A stretch of DNA of 64,000 nucleotides, from assembly GCF_003544915.1 (NCBI RefSeq), contig NZ_CP032097.1, forward strand, positions 1,116,001 through 1,180,000. Direction: 5' to 3'. This document shows positions 1 to 9,090 of the stretch, piece by piece. The notes beneath the pieces were generated by a model. The model searched no databases. It worked only from the letters and a program-made list of their open reading frames with translations, and had not been told where the DNA came from. Each line of letters starts with the position of its first letter. Within the stretch, counting starts at the first letter, position 1. The stretch comes from Arcobacter ellisii. GTDB lineage: Bacteria; Campylobacterota; Campylobacteria; Campylobacterales; Arcobacteraceae. The translations under genes and the position numbers were made by a program.

Positions 1-1
1 A

Positions 2-373
2 CTTGATTTTGATGAAGAAAAATGTATTGTTTTATATCCAAATGATGATATGGTCGTGTTTTATGACTTTGAAACAGTTCATAGTCTGTTATCTTTAGCT
101 TATTGTTTAACTATTCACAAAACTCAAGGTATGGAGTATGAAAATGCTTTAATTCCTATGAGTTTTTCCCATTATATTATGCATAATACAAAACTTTTAT
201 ACACAGCAATCACAAGAGCTAAAAAAATGTGTTTTATTGTTGGGGAAGAAGAAGCTTTTAAAAGTGCTTGTAAAAAATTAGAAATAACAATTAGAGAATC
301 TGTAATAAATGATTTATTAAGTAAAAAAGAGCCGAATATTGAGTCTTTTAATGAAGAAATGATTATTATTTAA
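2..373 (+). CDS. C-terminal part of an SF1 (RecD/UvrD-like) DNA helicase, cut by window start
   Basis: The reading frame is already open at base 2 and runs to a stop at 371-373, so only about the last 123 residues are present. The visible part carries the UvrD_C_2-type helicase end: a block LTIHKTQGMEYENALIP (motif V-like, IHKTQG) and then LLYTAITRAKK (motif VI, with the arginine that contacts ATP). The product is an ATP-driven DNA helicase; the specific subfamily (RecD2-like or AAA_30) cannot be fixed without the N-terminal half. A methionine at 50 is internal and should not be used as the start. A decayed helicase remnant at 58.74-59.04 kb may be related but covers a different part of the protein. 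Confidence 0.8.
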   Translation, partial: LDFDEEKCIVLYPNDDMVVFYDFETVHSLLSLAYCLTIHKTQGMEYENALIPMSFSHYIMHNTKLLYTAITRAKKMCFIVGEEEAFKSACKKLEITIRESVINDLLSKKEPNIESFNEEMIII

Positions 374-431
374 CAAACATAAAAGCAACTTTTTTGTATT
401 ATCTCTAAAATTTTTAAGAGGATTATATTTT

Positions 432-1895
432 ATGATTACTTGGATGCAAAGACATAAAAAGTGGTTAGTAATTACTATTTGGATAAGTACAATTGCATTC
501 GTTGGAGCTGGATTTGTTGGTTGGGGTTCTTACGAGTATGGGAAACAAGGTGGTGCAGTAGCTGTTGTTGGAGATAGAGAAGTTTCTGTTGAAGAGTATC
601 AACAAGAGTATTCAAACCTTTATGACCAATATTCAAGAATGTTTGGCTCAATGTTTAATAACGAATTAGCTGAACAATTAAAATTAAAAGATGTAGCTTA
701 TAGACAAGTTTTACAAAAAAATCTAATTATGGCTTATGGTGATTCTTTAGGATTAGATGTTACTGATGAAGAAGTTGCAAGAGAATTAATAAAATATCAA
801 GCTTTTGCTAAAGATGGAAAATTTGATAAAGAGACTTATATCAAAGTTTTAGCTCAAAATAAAATGACACCAAAAGATTTTGAAGCTTCTTTAAAAAGAA
901 ATCTTTTATTACAAAAAGTTCAAACTCTATTCCAAGTAAATCCTACTTCAAATGAGATAGAGAATATTAGTAAATTATTATTCTTAGAAGATGATATAAC
1001 AATCAAAATATTATCAATCAATGATATTAATGTTGAATTAAAAGATGATGAACTAAAAAAATATTGGGAAGAAAATAAAAACTCTTATATGTCTGAAGTT
1101 TCATATGATTTACAAATTAAAGAAATCCCTTTAATCAATTCAAATTCAAGTGAAGATGATATAAAATCTCATTATGAAAAATTCAAAATTGATTATAAAC
1201 ATGAAGATGGAAAAATCAAATCTTTAGAAGAAGCAAGAGAACAAATAATCAAAGATTTAGATGAGAAGTTTACAAAAACTGAAGCTTTAAAAATCTATTT
1301 AAAACTTAAAAAAGATGAAGAGAAATTTGAAATTAATCAAACTTTTACAGAATCAGCTCTTCCATACTCTTCTGAAAACAGTACAAAAATTCAAGAGTTA
1401 AAAGAAACAGAAATAGTAAAACCATTTTTTGAAAATAATAAATACTATATAGTTAAATTAGTTAAGAAAAATCCTTCTACAGTTTTAGCTTATGAAAATG
1501 CTTTATCTCAAGTTAAAATAGATTTTGAAAAAGTTTTAAAAACTAAAAAATTAGAAGAAACAGCAAATACATCACTAAAAGATTTTAAAGGTGAAGAGAT
1601 TTCTGGAATTACTAGAGAATCAGTTACTAAAATTTCTGGTTTAGAACAACAAGAAGCTGCTAAATTTTTAAATCAATTATTTTCTGCTACAACTAAAGAG
1701 GGAATAATTAAATTAGACAATAAAGTTGTACTTTATAGAATAAATAATTCAAAAATGGGTGATTACAATAAAACTAAAGATGATGTTGTAAAAGAAACAA
1801 TAATCCAACTTCAAGAAGAAGAATTAATGTTAAATCTATTAAAAAGATTAGAAAATACTTTTGCAATTCAATCTTCAATCCAAGAGAAGGAGTAA
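432..1895 (+). CDS. PpiD/SurA-like periplasmic chaperone, membrane anchored
   Basis: This 487-residue protein starts with a short cytoplasmic segment and one membrane anchor (about residues 11-30, VITIWISTIAFVGAGFVGW), followed by a SurA_N-type chaperone region with the typical line VAVVGDREVSVEEYQQEY and many charged helices. The parvulin isomerase region in the middle is poorly conserved, so chaperone activity is more likely than proline isomerisation. An AGAGG-type ribosome site lies about 8 bases before the ATG at 432. It ends 3 bases before ftsA, and this chaperone-ftsA-ftsZ order is known in Campylobacterota. It probably helps fold outer-membrane proteins from the inner-membrane side. 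Confidence 0.82.
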   Translation: MITWMQRHKKWLVITIWISTIAFVGAGFVGWGSYEYGKQGGAVAVVGDREVSVEEYQQEYSNLYDQYSRMFGSMFNNELAEQLKLKDVAYRQVLQKNLIMAYGDSLGLDVTDEEVARELIKYQAFAKDGKFDKETYIKVLAQNKMTPKDFEASLKRNLLLQKVQTLFQVNPTSNEIENISKLLFLEDDITIKILSINDINVELKDDELKKYWEENKNSYMSEVSYDLQIKEIPLINSNSSEDDIKSHYEKFKIDYKHEDGKIKSLEEAREQIIKDLDEKFTKTEALKIYLKLKKDEEKFEINQTFTESALPYSSENSTKIQELKETEIVKPFFENNKYYIVKLVKKNPSTVLAYENALSQVKIDFEKVLKTKKLEETANTSLKDFKGEEISGITRESVTKISGLEQQEAAKFLNQLFSATTKEGIIKLDNKVVLYRINNSKMGDYNKTKDDVVKETIIQLQEEELMLNLLKRLENTFAIQSSIQEKE

Positions 1896-1898
1896 TAA

Positions 1899-3293
1899 TT
1901 GAATAATACTTTTTTAGCAATAGATATAGGTTCTTCAGCTGTAACTGCAGTTATTGCAAAACATGATTTAGATAATAATATAAATATTTTAGGTACGGGT
2001 ATTCAAAAAAGTAATGGTATTAATAAAGGTCTTATTATTAATATTGAAGAGGCTTCAAAAGCAATAAAAGATGCAGTTTCAGTAGCAAAAAGAAGTACAA
2101 CTGAAATGATTGACACAACTGTTGTTTCAATTTCAGGAAGTTATTCAAAAAGTATTAGAAGTTCTGGTTCAGTAAATGTTCCAAATGGTTTAATAACAGA
2201 AACAGAAATAAATCAAGTAATGCAAATGGCATTATATAATGCTACTATTGTTCCTGAATATGAAGTTGTTCATGTAGTACCAATCTTCTTTAAAGTTGAT
2301 GATTCTGTTGAAGTTGATAATCCTTTAAATATGAATGGTAGTAGACTTGAAGTTTCAGTTTATATAGTAACAGCTAAAAGAACTGCTTTAACAAATATCA
2401 AATCTGCTTTAAAAATCTCTGGAATAGAAATCGTAAAATTTGTTTTAGATTCATACGCTTCTGCACTTGCAGTTTTAGATGAACAACAAAGAAAATTTGG
2501 AGCGATTGTAATAAATTTAGGTTCTACAACAACAGAATTTGTTTATTACAAAGGTAATTCAATAATTTTTAATGGATTTATTCCTGTTGGTTCAAATCAT
2601 ATTACAAATGACTTATCAGTTATGCTTCATACTCCTCCAACAGCAGCAGAAAAAATAAAACTTGAATATGGTTCATTAACTAGAAACTATTCTCCAAATA
2701 ATGAATTAGGTGTAACAAAAGTTAAAATTCCTAGAATTGGTGATGAAGAGAGTATTTCTGAAGTTGCTCTTGATTATATTCAAACTATTATTCATGCACG
2801 TGTTGAAGAAGTTTTAGTTTTAGTAAAAAATAAACTTAAAAAAAGTGGTTTATTAGACAATACTGGTTCAGGAATTGTAATAACTGGTGGTATGAGTTAT
2901 TTAGATGGAATCAAAAAATTAACTGAAAAGATTTTTGATGGTATTCCAATTAGCATATCAAATCCAAAAAATATTAAAAATGGATTTATGAGTTTTGATG
3001 AAGCTAATATGGCAACAATTGTTGGATTGTTATTTTACTCATTAGGAACAAATAGAAGTTATCAATTAGATTCAAGTAAGAAACTAATTAAACCTTTAAG
3101 AAAAGATAGAGTGGTTGAGCCAAAAATTTCAGTTACAAATACTATGGCTTCTGAAAAGCCTACAATGGAAATGAATATGAATAATAAAGAACATATTCAA
3201 ATAAAAGATAACGGAGCAATTTTAACACCTTTAATCAAAGATAAGAAAAAAGGTGTTTCAAAGTTCTGGAGTAAAGTATCGGAGTGGTTTTAA
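1899..3293 (+). CDS. ftsA: Cell division protein FtsA
   Basis: FtsA is an actin-like ATPase that anchors FtsZ to the membrane. The 464-residue product begins AIDIGSSAVTAVIA (phosphate-1 loop), has the second phosphate loop around INLGSTTTEFVYY and the adenosine motif VITGGMSYLDGI. The C-terminus ends KKGVSKFWSKVSEWF, a basic amphipathic helix that fits the membrane-targeting sequence. The start is TTG, supported by GAAGGAG seven bases upstream and by the 3-base gap from the preceding gene. Its TAA shares one base with the ftsZ ATG, so translation is probably coupled. A linker of about 50 residues before the terminal helix is longer than in E. coli. Confidence 0.95.
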   Translation: MNNTFLAIDIGSSAVTAVIAKHDLDNNINILGTGIQKSNGINKGLIINIEEASKAIKDAVSVAKRSTTEMIDTTVVSISGSYSKSIRSSGSVNVPNGLITETEINQVMQMALYNATIVPEYEVVHVVPIFFKVDDSVEVDNPLNMNGSRLEVSVYIVTAKRTALTNIKSALKISGIEIVKFVLDSYASALAVLDEQQRKFGAIVINLGSTTTEFVYYKGNSIIFNGFIPVGSNHITNDLSVMLHTPPTAAEKIKLEYGSLTRNYSPNNELGVTKVKIPRIGDEESISEVALDYIQTIIHARVEEVLVLVKNKLKKSGLLDNTGSGIVITGGMSYLDGIKKLTEKIFDGIPISISNPKNIKNGFMSFDEANMATIVGLLFYSLGTNRSYQLDSSKKLIKPLRKDRVVEPKISVTNTMASEKPTMEMNMNNKEHIQIKDNGAILTPLIKDKKKGVSKFWSKVSEWF

Positions 3294-4432
3294 TGGAAAA
3301 TTTATTTAGAGTTGATGATATAAAAGTGGATATGCCAAGTAAAGTTTTATCTGATAACGTAGCTAAAATTGCTGTTATTGGAGTTGGTGGTGGTGGTTGT
3401 AATATGATTAACCACATGATAAACGAGGGTTCTCATAAAATTGATTTAATTGCTGCAAATACTGATTTACAAGTACTTCATATTTCAAAAGCTCCAAAAA
3501 AGATTCAATTAGGACTAAAACTTACTAAAGGTTTAGGTGCAGGAATGAAACCAGAAATTGGTAGAGATTCTGCTGTTGAAAGTTATGAAGAGATAAAAGG
3601 TTCTTTAAAAGGTGCTGATATTGTTTTCATTGCTGCTGGTCTTGGTGGTGGAACTGGAACAGGTGCTGCTGCAATAATAGCAAAAGCTGCAAAAGAAATC
3701 GGTGCTTTAACTGTTTCAGTTGTTACAAAACCATTCACTTGGGAAGGTAAAAAAAGAGCAGGTTTAGCAAATCTTGGACTTGAAGAACTTAAAAAAGTAA
3801 GTGATTCAATCATTATTGTTCCAAATGATAGATTATTAGAGATTATTGATGAAAATGTTGGTATGAAAGATGCCTTTAAAATCATTGATAATATTTTATA
3901 CCAAGCTGTAAATGGTATGTCTGAAGTGATTTTAAATCCAGGAAATTCAGATATTAATACAGACTTTGCTGACGTTAAAACTATTATGCAACATAAAGGT
4001 ATGGCATTAATGGGAATAGGGCGAGCAAAAGGTGAAAATGCAGCTCAAAGAGCATTGGAAGATGCAATTGATTCTCCATTATTAGATAAAGTATCTTTAA
4101 ATGGTGCAAAAGGTATTTTAATTCACTTTAATATCCACCCACAAGTTTCATTATTTGCAATTAATGATGTTATGGGAACAATCAATGAAAGAATGGATTC
4201 AAATGCTGAGATTATTTTTGGTACAACATCAGATAGCACTTTAGAAAAAGATGAAGTAAAAATTACTATTGTTGCAACTGGTTTTGAATCAAGAAATGAA
4301 GAGTTTGATGAACCACAAGAAGTGAGTGAAGAGCAAGAACAAAATAATAATGCCGTAATGGCAGATAGTGAGAACTATTTAGATATTCCACCTTTAATGA
4401 GAGATTATATTGTTCAATATCAATTGAACTAA
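3293..4432 (+). CDS. ftsZ: Cell division protein FtsZ
   Basis: FtsZ is the tubulin-like GTPase that forms the division ring. From the ATG at 3293 it has 379 residues. Visible hallmarks are the N-terminal GVGGGGCNMINHMI nucleotide loop, the tubulin signature GGGTGTG at about residues 118-124, and the T7 synergy loop near NTDFADVKTIM. The tail YLDIPPLMRDY matches the conserved C-terminal peptide that binds FtsA. A GTG nine bases upstream is in frame, but the ATG overlapping the ftsA stop (TAATG) and the GGAG at 3281-3284 favour 3293. A strong hairpin terminator follows directly. Confidence 0.97.
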   Translation: MENLFRVDDIKVDMPSKVLSDNVAKIAVIGVGGGGCNMINHMINEGSHKIDLIAANTDLQVLHISKAPKKIQLGLKLTKGLGAGMKPEIGRDSAVESYEEIKGSLKGADIVFIAAGLGGGTGTGAAAIIAKAAKEIGALTVSVVTKPFTWEGKKRAGLANLGLEELKKVSDSIIIVPNDRLLEIIDENVGMKDAFKIIDNILYQAVNGMSEVILNPGNSDINTDFADVKTIMQHKGMALMGIGRAKGENAAQRALEDAIDSPLLDKVSLNGAKGILIHFNIHPQVSLFAINDVMGTINERMDSNAEIIFGTTSDSTLEKDEVKITIVATGFESRNEEFDEPQEVSEEQEQNNNAVMADSENYLDIPPLMRDYIVQYQLN

Positions 4433-4445
4433 GATTTTTGATTAC

Positions 4446-4484
4446 AAAAAAAGGGTTTAAACTTTAAGTTTAAACCCTTTTTTT
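4446..4484. terminator. Two-way Rho-independent terminator after ftsZ
   Basis: A near-perfect stem centred on 4465 pairs an A-run plus GGGTTTAAACT with AGTTTAAACCC plus a T-run. Because both sides carry A/T tracts, it can end transcription of ftsZ from the left and of the convergent permease operon from the right. Confidence 0.9.
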
Positions 4485-4491
4485 ATCTCTG

Positions 4492-5586
4492 TTAAATCTG
4501 GAAATCAACAGGTTTATTCTCTTTTTCATCATTCCATTCAAAAATAAAACACATAGGTAGTTTTTCATATTTGTTTAAAATTTTAGCAGTTATTAAAGCA
4601 GAGATAAAAATAGAAATAATCGCTAAAGCTGAAGCAAAAGCAAGTGTTGAAAGCCCAGTTAAACCTTGTCCAACTGTACAACCTATTGCCATTATTCCAC
4701 CAGTTCCCATTAAAGCTCCACCAATCATATTGTATTTTACTTTGTTGATATTTTTATTTGCAGTACATCCAAAACTATATTTTTTGTTAAAAAATGACAT
4801 AATAAAAGTTCCAGCTAATACACCAACAACCATACTAATACCAAAAGTTACTTCATTTACTTGATAATAAGTAAATAATTCTAATGTTTTTGCAGTTGGA
4901 TATACAAAACTAATTCCTACTAATTCTATTTGTCTTTCCATGCTTTCTTGCCCAATATGACCGCTTACAAACCAAGCAGCACTAACAAGAAGACCTATTA
5001 ATACACCATCTATTAAAGTAAATACTCTTTTTAGTTTTTTATTTACAGTAAAAAATAGAATAACAAATAATATTGCTAAAACAACATAAATATTCATTTG
5101 AGTATTTGAAATATATGAAGATATACTTATTAAAAATTCATTATTAATAAAAGGGTTAAATATATCATATAATAGTCCTTTTGTTGTTGCATATGCAAAA
5201 ATAGCAATAAAAATAAGCGTAATTAAGGCATTTGTATCACCTTGGCCATATTTTACTAAACTTCTACTACTACAACCGTCAGCTATCATCATTCCACTAC
5301 CAAATAATAATCCACCTAAAATTATTGCAAAATAGTTGATATTACTTTTAAAATAATTTGTTTGTGTTAAATCTAATTCAAAATGATTTGATATTAAAGT
5401 TGTAGATATTATTGCTACAATCATTGCCATAATAACAGAAGCTGCTCTTTTAGTAGATTTAATTAAAATATAATCCTTTATTGAACCACTAAAACAAAAT
5501 TGATTTTTTTGTGCGATTATTCCAAAGGCTATACCAATAATAAGTCCTAAAATATTGACTATTTCATAAATTTCTAAATCAAACAT
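4492..5586 (-). CDS. YeeE/YedE-family sulfur-compound permease
   Basis: This 364-residue protein is almost entirely hydrophobic, with about nine to ten membrane helices. It belongs to the YeeE/YedE (Sulf_transp) family, which includes the thiosulfate channel TsuA. The family's cysteine sites are visible: QFCFSGS near residue 30, ADGCSSRSLVKYGQGD near 105, FGCTANKN near 275 and GTGGIMAIGCTVGQG near 300. These cysteines relay sulfur substrates through the pore in characterised members. No rhodanese or TusA partner is adjacent, so the substrate is not settled. It is the last gene of a reverse-strand run and starts two bases after the preceding small gene. Confidence 0.85.
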   Translation of the reverse strand: MFDLEIYEIVNILGLIIGIAFGIIAQKNQFCFSGSIKDYILIKSTKRAASVIMAMIVAIISTTLISNHFELDLTQTNYFKSNINYFAIILGGLLFGSGMMIADGCSSRSLVKYGQGDTNALITLIFIAIFAYATTKGLLYDIFNPFINNEFLISISSYISNTQMNIYVVLAILFVILFFTVNKKLKRVFTLIDGVLIGLLVSAAWFVSGHIGQESMERQIELVGISFVYPTAKTLELFTYYQVNEVTFGISMVVGVLAGTFIMSFFNKKYSFGCTANKNINKVKYNMIGGALMGTGGIMAIGCTVGQGLTGLSTLAFASALAIISIFISALITAKILNKYEKLPMCFIFEWNDEKENKPVDFQI

Positions 5587-5588
5587 TC

Positions 5589-5852
5589 TTATACCTCGTC
5601 ATCTTCTGCTCTCATATCTTCTAAATCTTGAAGGATATTTACAGCATCTTCTAAAGATAATTGATTTCTTTCAATATGAAGTAAAACTTCATCATAAAAT
5701 TTTTTTACATCTAACATATAATCTAATTCTATTTTATAATCTTCATTATCTTTATTTTTTGAAATTAATTTATCTAAAGCTTTTATCTCTTCATTTACTT
5801 CAACTAAAACGTCTGTTCTTAAAAGTTTTTCTAATTCTTCTATTTTATTCAT
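5589..5852 (-). CDS. Small acidic helical protein of unknown function
   Basis: An 87-residue, highly charged, mostly helical protein with heptad-like leucines (IEELEKLLRTD, LDKLISKNKD, LQDLEDMRAEDDEV) that could form a coiled coil. No signal peptide, cysteine or catalytic motif is visible. It sits 12 bases after hemF and 2 bases before the sulfur permease and so is probably co-transcribed. I do not recognise the family; the only clue is the stable-looking position beside hemF. Confidence 0.7.
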   Translation of the reverse strand: MNKIEELEKLLRTDVLVEVNEEIKALDKLISKNKDNEDYKIELDYMLDVKKFYDEVLLHIERNQLSLEDAVNILQDLEDMRAEDDEV

Positions 5853-5864
5853 TTTCTATTCCTT

Positions 5865-6899
5865 TTATTTTATATGATTATCAACAGTTGTTGGAATAAT
5901 ATTCCCACTTGCTTGATATTTTAACGAATCTGGAAACTCTTTATAGTGATTTCTTACTACATTTGCTAAGTTTTCTTTTGTTATTGTATCAATTAAACCA
6001 TTATCATTTATGTTTTCAATTATTTTTATAAGTAACTTATCTTGTGGATTTGGAACTTTTTCTATCCAAGATTCTAAAAGTTTTTTATTTACAAATTTTG
6101 GAAGTGAGCCCATAATTCCAATATCATTTTCATTATGAACTAAAAGTCCAGAAGTTGTACCTCTATCCAAAGTTAAAACTTGGAATAGATATAAAGTATG
6201 ATAATCAAGTTGTTTTTTAATATCTTGAACACTAAATGTTTGTCTATTTAAAAAAGCATTTTTTAAAATCAAAATATATCTATCAATTACAATTTCACCA
6301 AAATTTAATGCATATGAAAAATCTTTTTCTTTATCATTTGTTTTATAATTTTCTAAATAAAAATGAGAAATTCCTCTATGTCTATTTAATGCAGGAATAA
6401 AAAAGTATTTTTCACCTTGTTTTACACCTTCTTCAAAACTCTCTTTTGAAGCCTCTTTTAAGGCTTTCTCAAAAACTTTTTTATCTTCAAGATTTTCAAT
6501 ACTTGGATTTAGATCAGCCATAATTCGCCAATATGAATTTCCATCTTTTAAAATAGTTAAACTAATATGAATATGAATTGATGGTAGGTTTGGATTTTTT
6601 GGATGAATTATAGTTGAAATTGCAGTTGCACTATCCAAACTTTTTGTTGAATCATTTTCATAATGAACTTGTGATACATTAACGCTTGCTCTATTAAAAA
6701 ATATTTCATCTCTTGCTTCAAATCTACTTCCCCCACCAAAAGTTCCACCATTTCTTAACCAAATAACTTCTTCAAATTTTTTATTTTCCCCATATTTTTC
6801 ACTTAAATCATTTAGTTTTTCTACAAATCTTGTTTGTAAACTTCTAACTAATTCATAAGCTTTTTTAGCATCAGGGGATGAAGCAAAAATTAAACTCAT
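5865..6899 (-). CDS. hemF: Oxygen-dependent coproporphyrinogen III oxidase
   Basis: HemF oxidatively decarboxylates coproporphyrinogen III to protoporphyrinogen IX with O2. The 344-residue length is slightly above the usual 300. Diagnostic stretches are GGTFGGGSRFEARDEIFFNRASVNVSQ cut here as GGTFGGGSRFEA then NRASVNVSQVHY, and NPNLPSIHIHISL, which holds the conserved histidines. The line ALNFGEIVIDRYILIL near the C-terminal third also fits the family. Its start overlaps the stop of the upstream deoxyribosyltransferase-like gene by 4 bases. An oxygen-dependent enzyme fits a microaerobic to aerobic life such as that of Arcobacter. Confidence 0.92.
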   Translation of the reverse strand: MSLIFASSPDAKKAYELVRSLQTRFVEKLNDLSEKYGENKKFEEVIWLRNGGTFGGGSRFEARDEIFFNRASVNVSQVHYENDSTKSLDSATAISTIIHPKNPNLPSIHIHISLTILKDGNSYWRIMADLNPSIENLEDKKVFEKALKEASKESFEEGVKQGEKYFFIPALNRHRGISHFYLENYKTNDKEKDFSYALNFGEIVIDRYILILKNAFLNRQTFSVQDIKKQLDYHTLYLFQVLTLDRGTTSGLLVHNENDIGIMGSLPKFVNKKLLESWIEKVPNPQDKLLIKIIENINDNGLIDTITKENLANVVRNHYKEFPDSLKYQASGNIIPTTVDNHIK

Positions 6900-7393
6900 T
6901 TACAAATCTCCTTTAAACAATCTTCAAATTCTCCAAATACCATCTTTTCTATACTACAAGCAATCATTAAATTTATAGGGTAATCAAAATCCTCAATAAC
7001 TCTATTTTCTAAATCATAAGTTACATCATCTATAACATTTTTTTCATCTTTTGAAAAACTATCTATATAATTTTGCTCTTTTTTCATATAACCATATACT
7101 TTTTTTCCTAATGCAGTTGCATAACCACATTCCCAAACTGTTCCACTGTCTGCTTCTTTTCCTCTAAATGAGTTTAAATTTGCAATAACAATATCGCATT
7201 GATTTATCAAGTTTACATTAGCTTTAAAAATATCTTGTGCAATTTTTCTTTTTTCTTGATTGAAATCTACGATATTATCTAGTGGATATAAACCTTCAAA
7301 TCCATAGTTTTTGCAAAGTTGTACATACTTTTTGCCAATCTCTATGGAATTACTTTCAAAAACATCAAATCCTGCTATATATATCTTTTTCAT
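6896..7393 (-). CDS. Nucleoside 2-deoxyribosyltransferase-like protein
   Basis: This 165-residue protein has the Nuc_deoxyrib_tr fold pattern: an N-terminal strand KKIYIAGFDVF followed by a helix, ANLNSFRGKEADSGTVWECGYATALGKKVYGY with the conserved D-S-G-T-x-x-E-x-G segment, where the glutamate is the usual nucleophile. Family members exchange bases between deoxynucleosides or hydrolyse nucleotide N-glycosidic bonds in nucleotide salvage or clean-up. It is the first gene of the reverse-strand run and overlaps hemF by 4 bases. Confidence 0.83.
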   Translation of the reverse strand: MKKIYIAGFDVFESNSIEIGKKYVQLCKNYGFEGLYPLDNIVDFNQEKRKIAQDIFKANVNLINQCDIVIANLNSFRGKEADSGTVWECGYATALGKKVYGYMKKEQNYIDSFSKDEKNVIDDVTYDLENRVIEDFDYPINLMIACSIEKMVFGEFEDCLKEICK

Positions 7394-7467
7394 GGGCTAA
7401 TTATATATAAATTTACTTATGAATAAGAAAGAAAATCTTACAATGATAAAAAAGCAAAGGAGCATAT

Positions 7468-7917
7468 ATGAAAAATATTTTAAATTACATCAAAATTAAT
7501 GAACTTATTTCAACTTCTGGTCAGCCAAAAATAGAAGAGTTTGATTTGATAAAAGATGAAGGTTTTGAAGTAGTTATTAATTTAGCTTTATGTAATGCTT
7601 CTAATGCTATAGAAAATGAGGATAAAGTTGTAACAAATCTTGGAATGAGTTATTTTCATATTCCTGTAGATTTTGAAAATCCAAAAGCTAGTGATTTAAA
7701 ACTTTTTATAAATGTAATGCAATCACTTGGAGCAAATAAAGTTTGGGTACATTGTGCGAAAAATTATAGAGTTAGTGCCTTTATGTATGTTTATCATAAA
7801 TATGTTTTAAAAACTCCTTTTGAGAATATTGATTTATCAATATTTAATATTTGGAATCCAGATAAAACTTGGCAAGAGTTGATGAAAATAACTCTTGAAG
7901 ATTTATACAAAGCTTAA
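7468..7917 (+). CDS. Protein tyrosine phosphatase-like (DUF442/BLH type) protein
   Basis: The 149-residue product fits the small phosphatase-like family that includes the N-terminal domain of Blh. It opens with INELISTSGQPKIEEFDLIKDEGF, typical of the family, and contains the signature HCAKNYRVSA, a C-x5-R loop with catalytic cysteine and arginine. An aspartate suitable as general acid is present upstream (IPVDFENP). The cellular substrate is unknown. It stands alone, divergent from the upstream run and ahead of metX; AAAGGAG precedes the ATG. Confidence 0.78.
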   Translation: MKNILNYIKINELISTSGQPKIEEFDLIKDEGFEVVINLALCNASNAIENEDKVVTNLGMSYFHIPVDFENPKASDLKLFINVMQSLGANKVWVHCAKNYRVSAFMYVYHKYVLKTPFENIDLSIFNIWNPDKTWQELMKITLEDLYKA

Positions 7918-7971
7918 TAAATAGCTTTCTTATGATAGTTTAGATAGACTATCAAGCTTAAAATAAAAGAG

Positions 7972-9090
7972 TTGGGAAAAGTTTTGAAGATAGAAACAAA
8001 AGTAGAAAAATTCAATGAACCTTTATATTTAGAAAGTGGAAGACTTTTAGAAAAATTTGAAATAATATATGAAACTTATGGTGAGTTAAATGAAGATAAA
8101 TCAAATGTAATTGTTATTTGCCACGCACTTTCAGGAAGTCATCACGCAGCTGGTCGATATGCAGATGAAGCAAAGCCAGGTTGGTGGGATAAATTTATAG
8201 GTGATGGAAAAGCAATAGATACAACAAAATATTTTGTGATTTGTTCAAATAATATTGGAAGTTCTTATGGTTCAACAAATCCAATGAGCATAGACCCTTC
8301 AACAAAAAAAGAGTATAGATTAAAATTTCCTGTTTTAGCAATTTCTGATATTGTAAAAGCTCAAATGAAACTATATAAAAGATTAGGCATTTCAAATGCA
8401 GTTGCAGTTATTGGTGGAAGTATGGGAGGAATGCAAGCACTTTGTTATGCAATAGAGTATCCAACTTTTGCTAAAGAGATTATAGCTCTTGCAACAACTG
8501 CATATACAAGACCGTGGGCAATTGCTTTTAATAAAATAGGAATTGAAGCAATTAGACACGACCCAATTTTTAAAAATGGAAATTATGCTAAAGATGATTT
8601 AAAAGCTTTAGGACTTCCTGGACTTGCTATTGGAAGAATGGCAGGATTAATCTGTTATTTAAGTCCAAACTTATTTAATAAAAAATTTGGAAGAGATTAT
8701 GCCTCAACAGATGGATTATATGAACTTTTTGGAAGATTTGAAGTAGAAAAATATTTAGAATATAATGCTTATAGTTTCCCAAAATATTTTGACCCACTTT
8801 CATATTTATATATTTGTAAAACAATGAATATATTTGATGCGGGAAGAAATAAAGATAAAATAGAAGACTCTTTTGATAAAGTTCAAGCAAATTTACATTT
8901 AATTGCTTTTAGTGATGATATGCTATTTTTCCCTGAAGAGATGGAAGAAATACGAGATATTATGGTAAAACTTGGACGAGAAAATCAAGTTACATATAAA
9001 TTAATACAGAGTCAATCAGGACATGATTCATTTTTAGTTGAAGTTGAAAAATTTGAAAATCATGTTAGAGAAATTTTAAAAGATAAATAG
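7972..9090 (+). CDS. metX: Homoserine O-acetyltransferase
   Basis: MetX transfers an acetyl group from acetyl-CoA to homoserine in methionine synthesis. The 372-residue protein is an alpha/beta hydrolase with the nucleophile elbow GGSMGGMQA (Ser about 150), the oxyanion region ICHALSGSHHAAGRY near residue 50, the acid in FSDDMLFFPEE and the histidine in SGHDSFLVE. The given start is TTG at 7972; a second TTG at 7984 is possible, and no ATG is close. A 7-bp hairpin lies at about 7932-7953 but has no U-tract, and I see no SAM riboswitch. Confidence 0.93.
   Translation: MGKVLKIETKVEKFNEPLYLESGRLLEKFEIIYETYGELNEDKSNVIVICHALSGSHHAAGRYADEAKPGWWDKFIGDGKAIDTTKYFVICSNNIGSSYGSTNPMSIDPSTKKEYRLKFPVLAISDIVKAQMKLYKRLGISNAVAVIGGSMGGMQALCYAIEYPTFAKEIIALATTAYTRPWAIAFNKIGIEAIRHDPIFKNGNYAKDDLKALGLPGLAIGRMAGLICYLSPNLFNKKFGRDYASTDGLYELFGRFEVEKYLEYNAYSFPKYFDPLSYLYICKTMNIFDAGRNKDKIEDSFDKVQANLHLIAFSDDMLFFPEEMEEIRDIMVKLGRENQVTYKLIQSQSGHDSFLVEVEKFENHVREILKDK

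Noticed and set aside
3583-3885. Reverse-strand open frame inside ftsZ
   Set aside because: Complement of a highly conserved gene with no start signal; a shadow.
7932-7953. Hairpin before metX as terminator or SAM riboswitch
   Set aside because: Only a 7-bp stem, no U-tract and none of the conserved parts of a SAM riboswitch.
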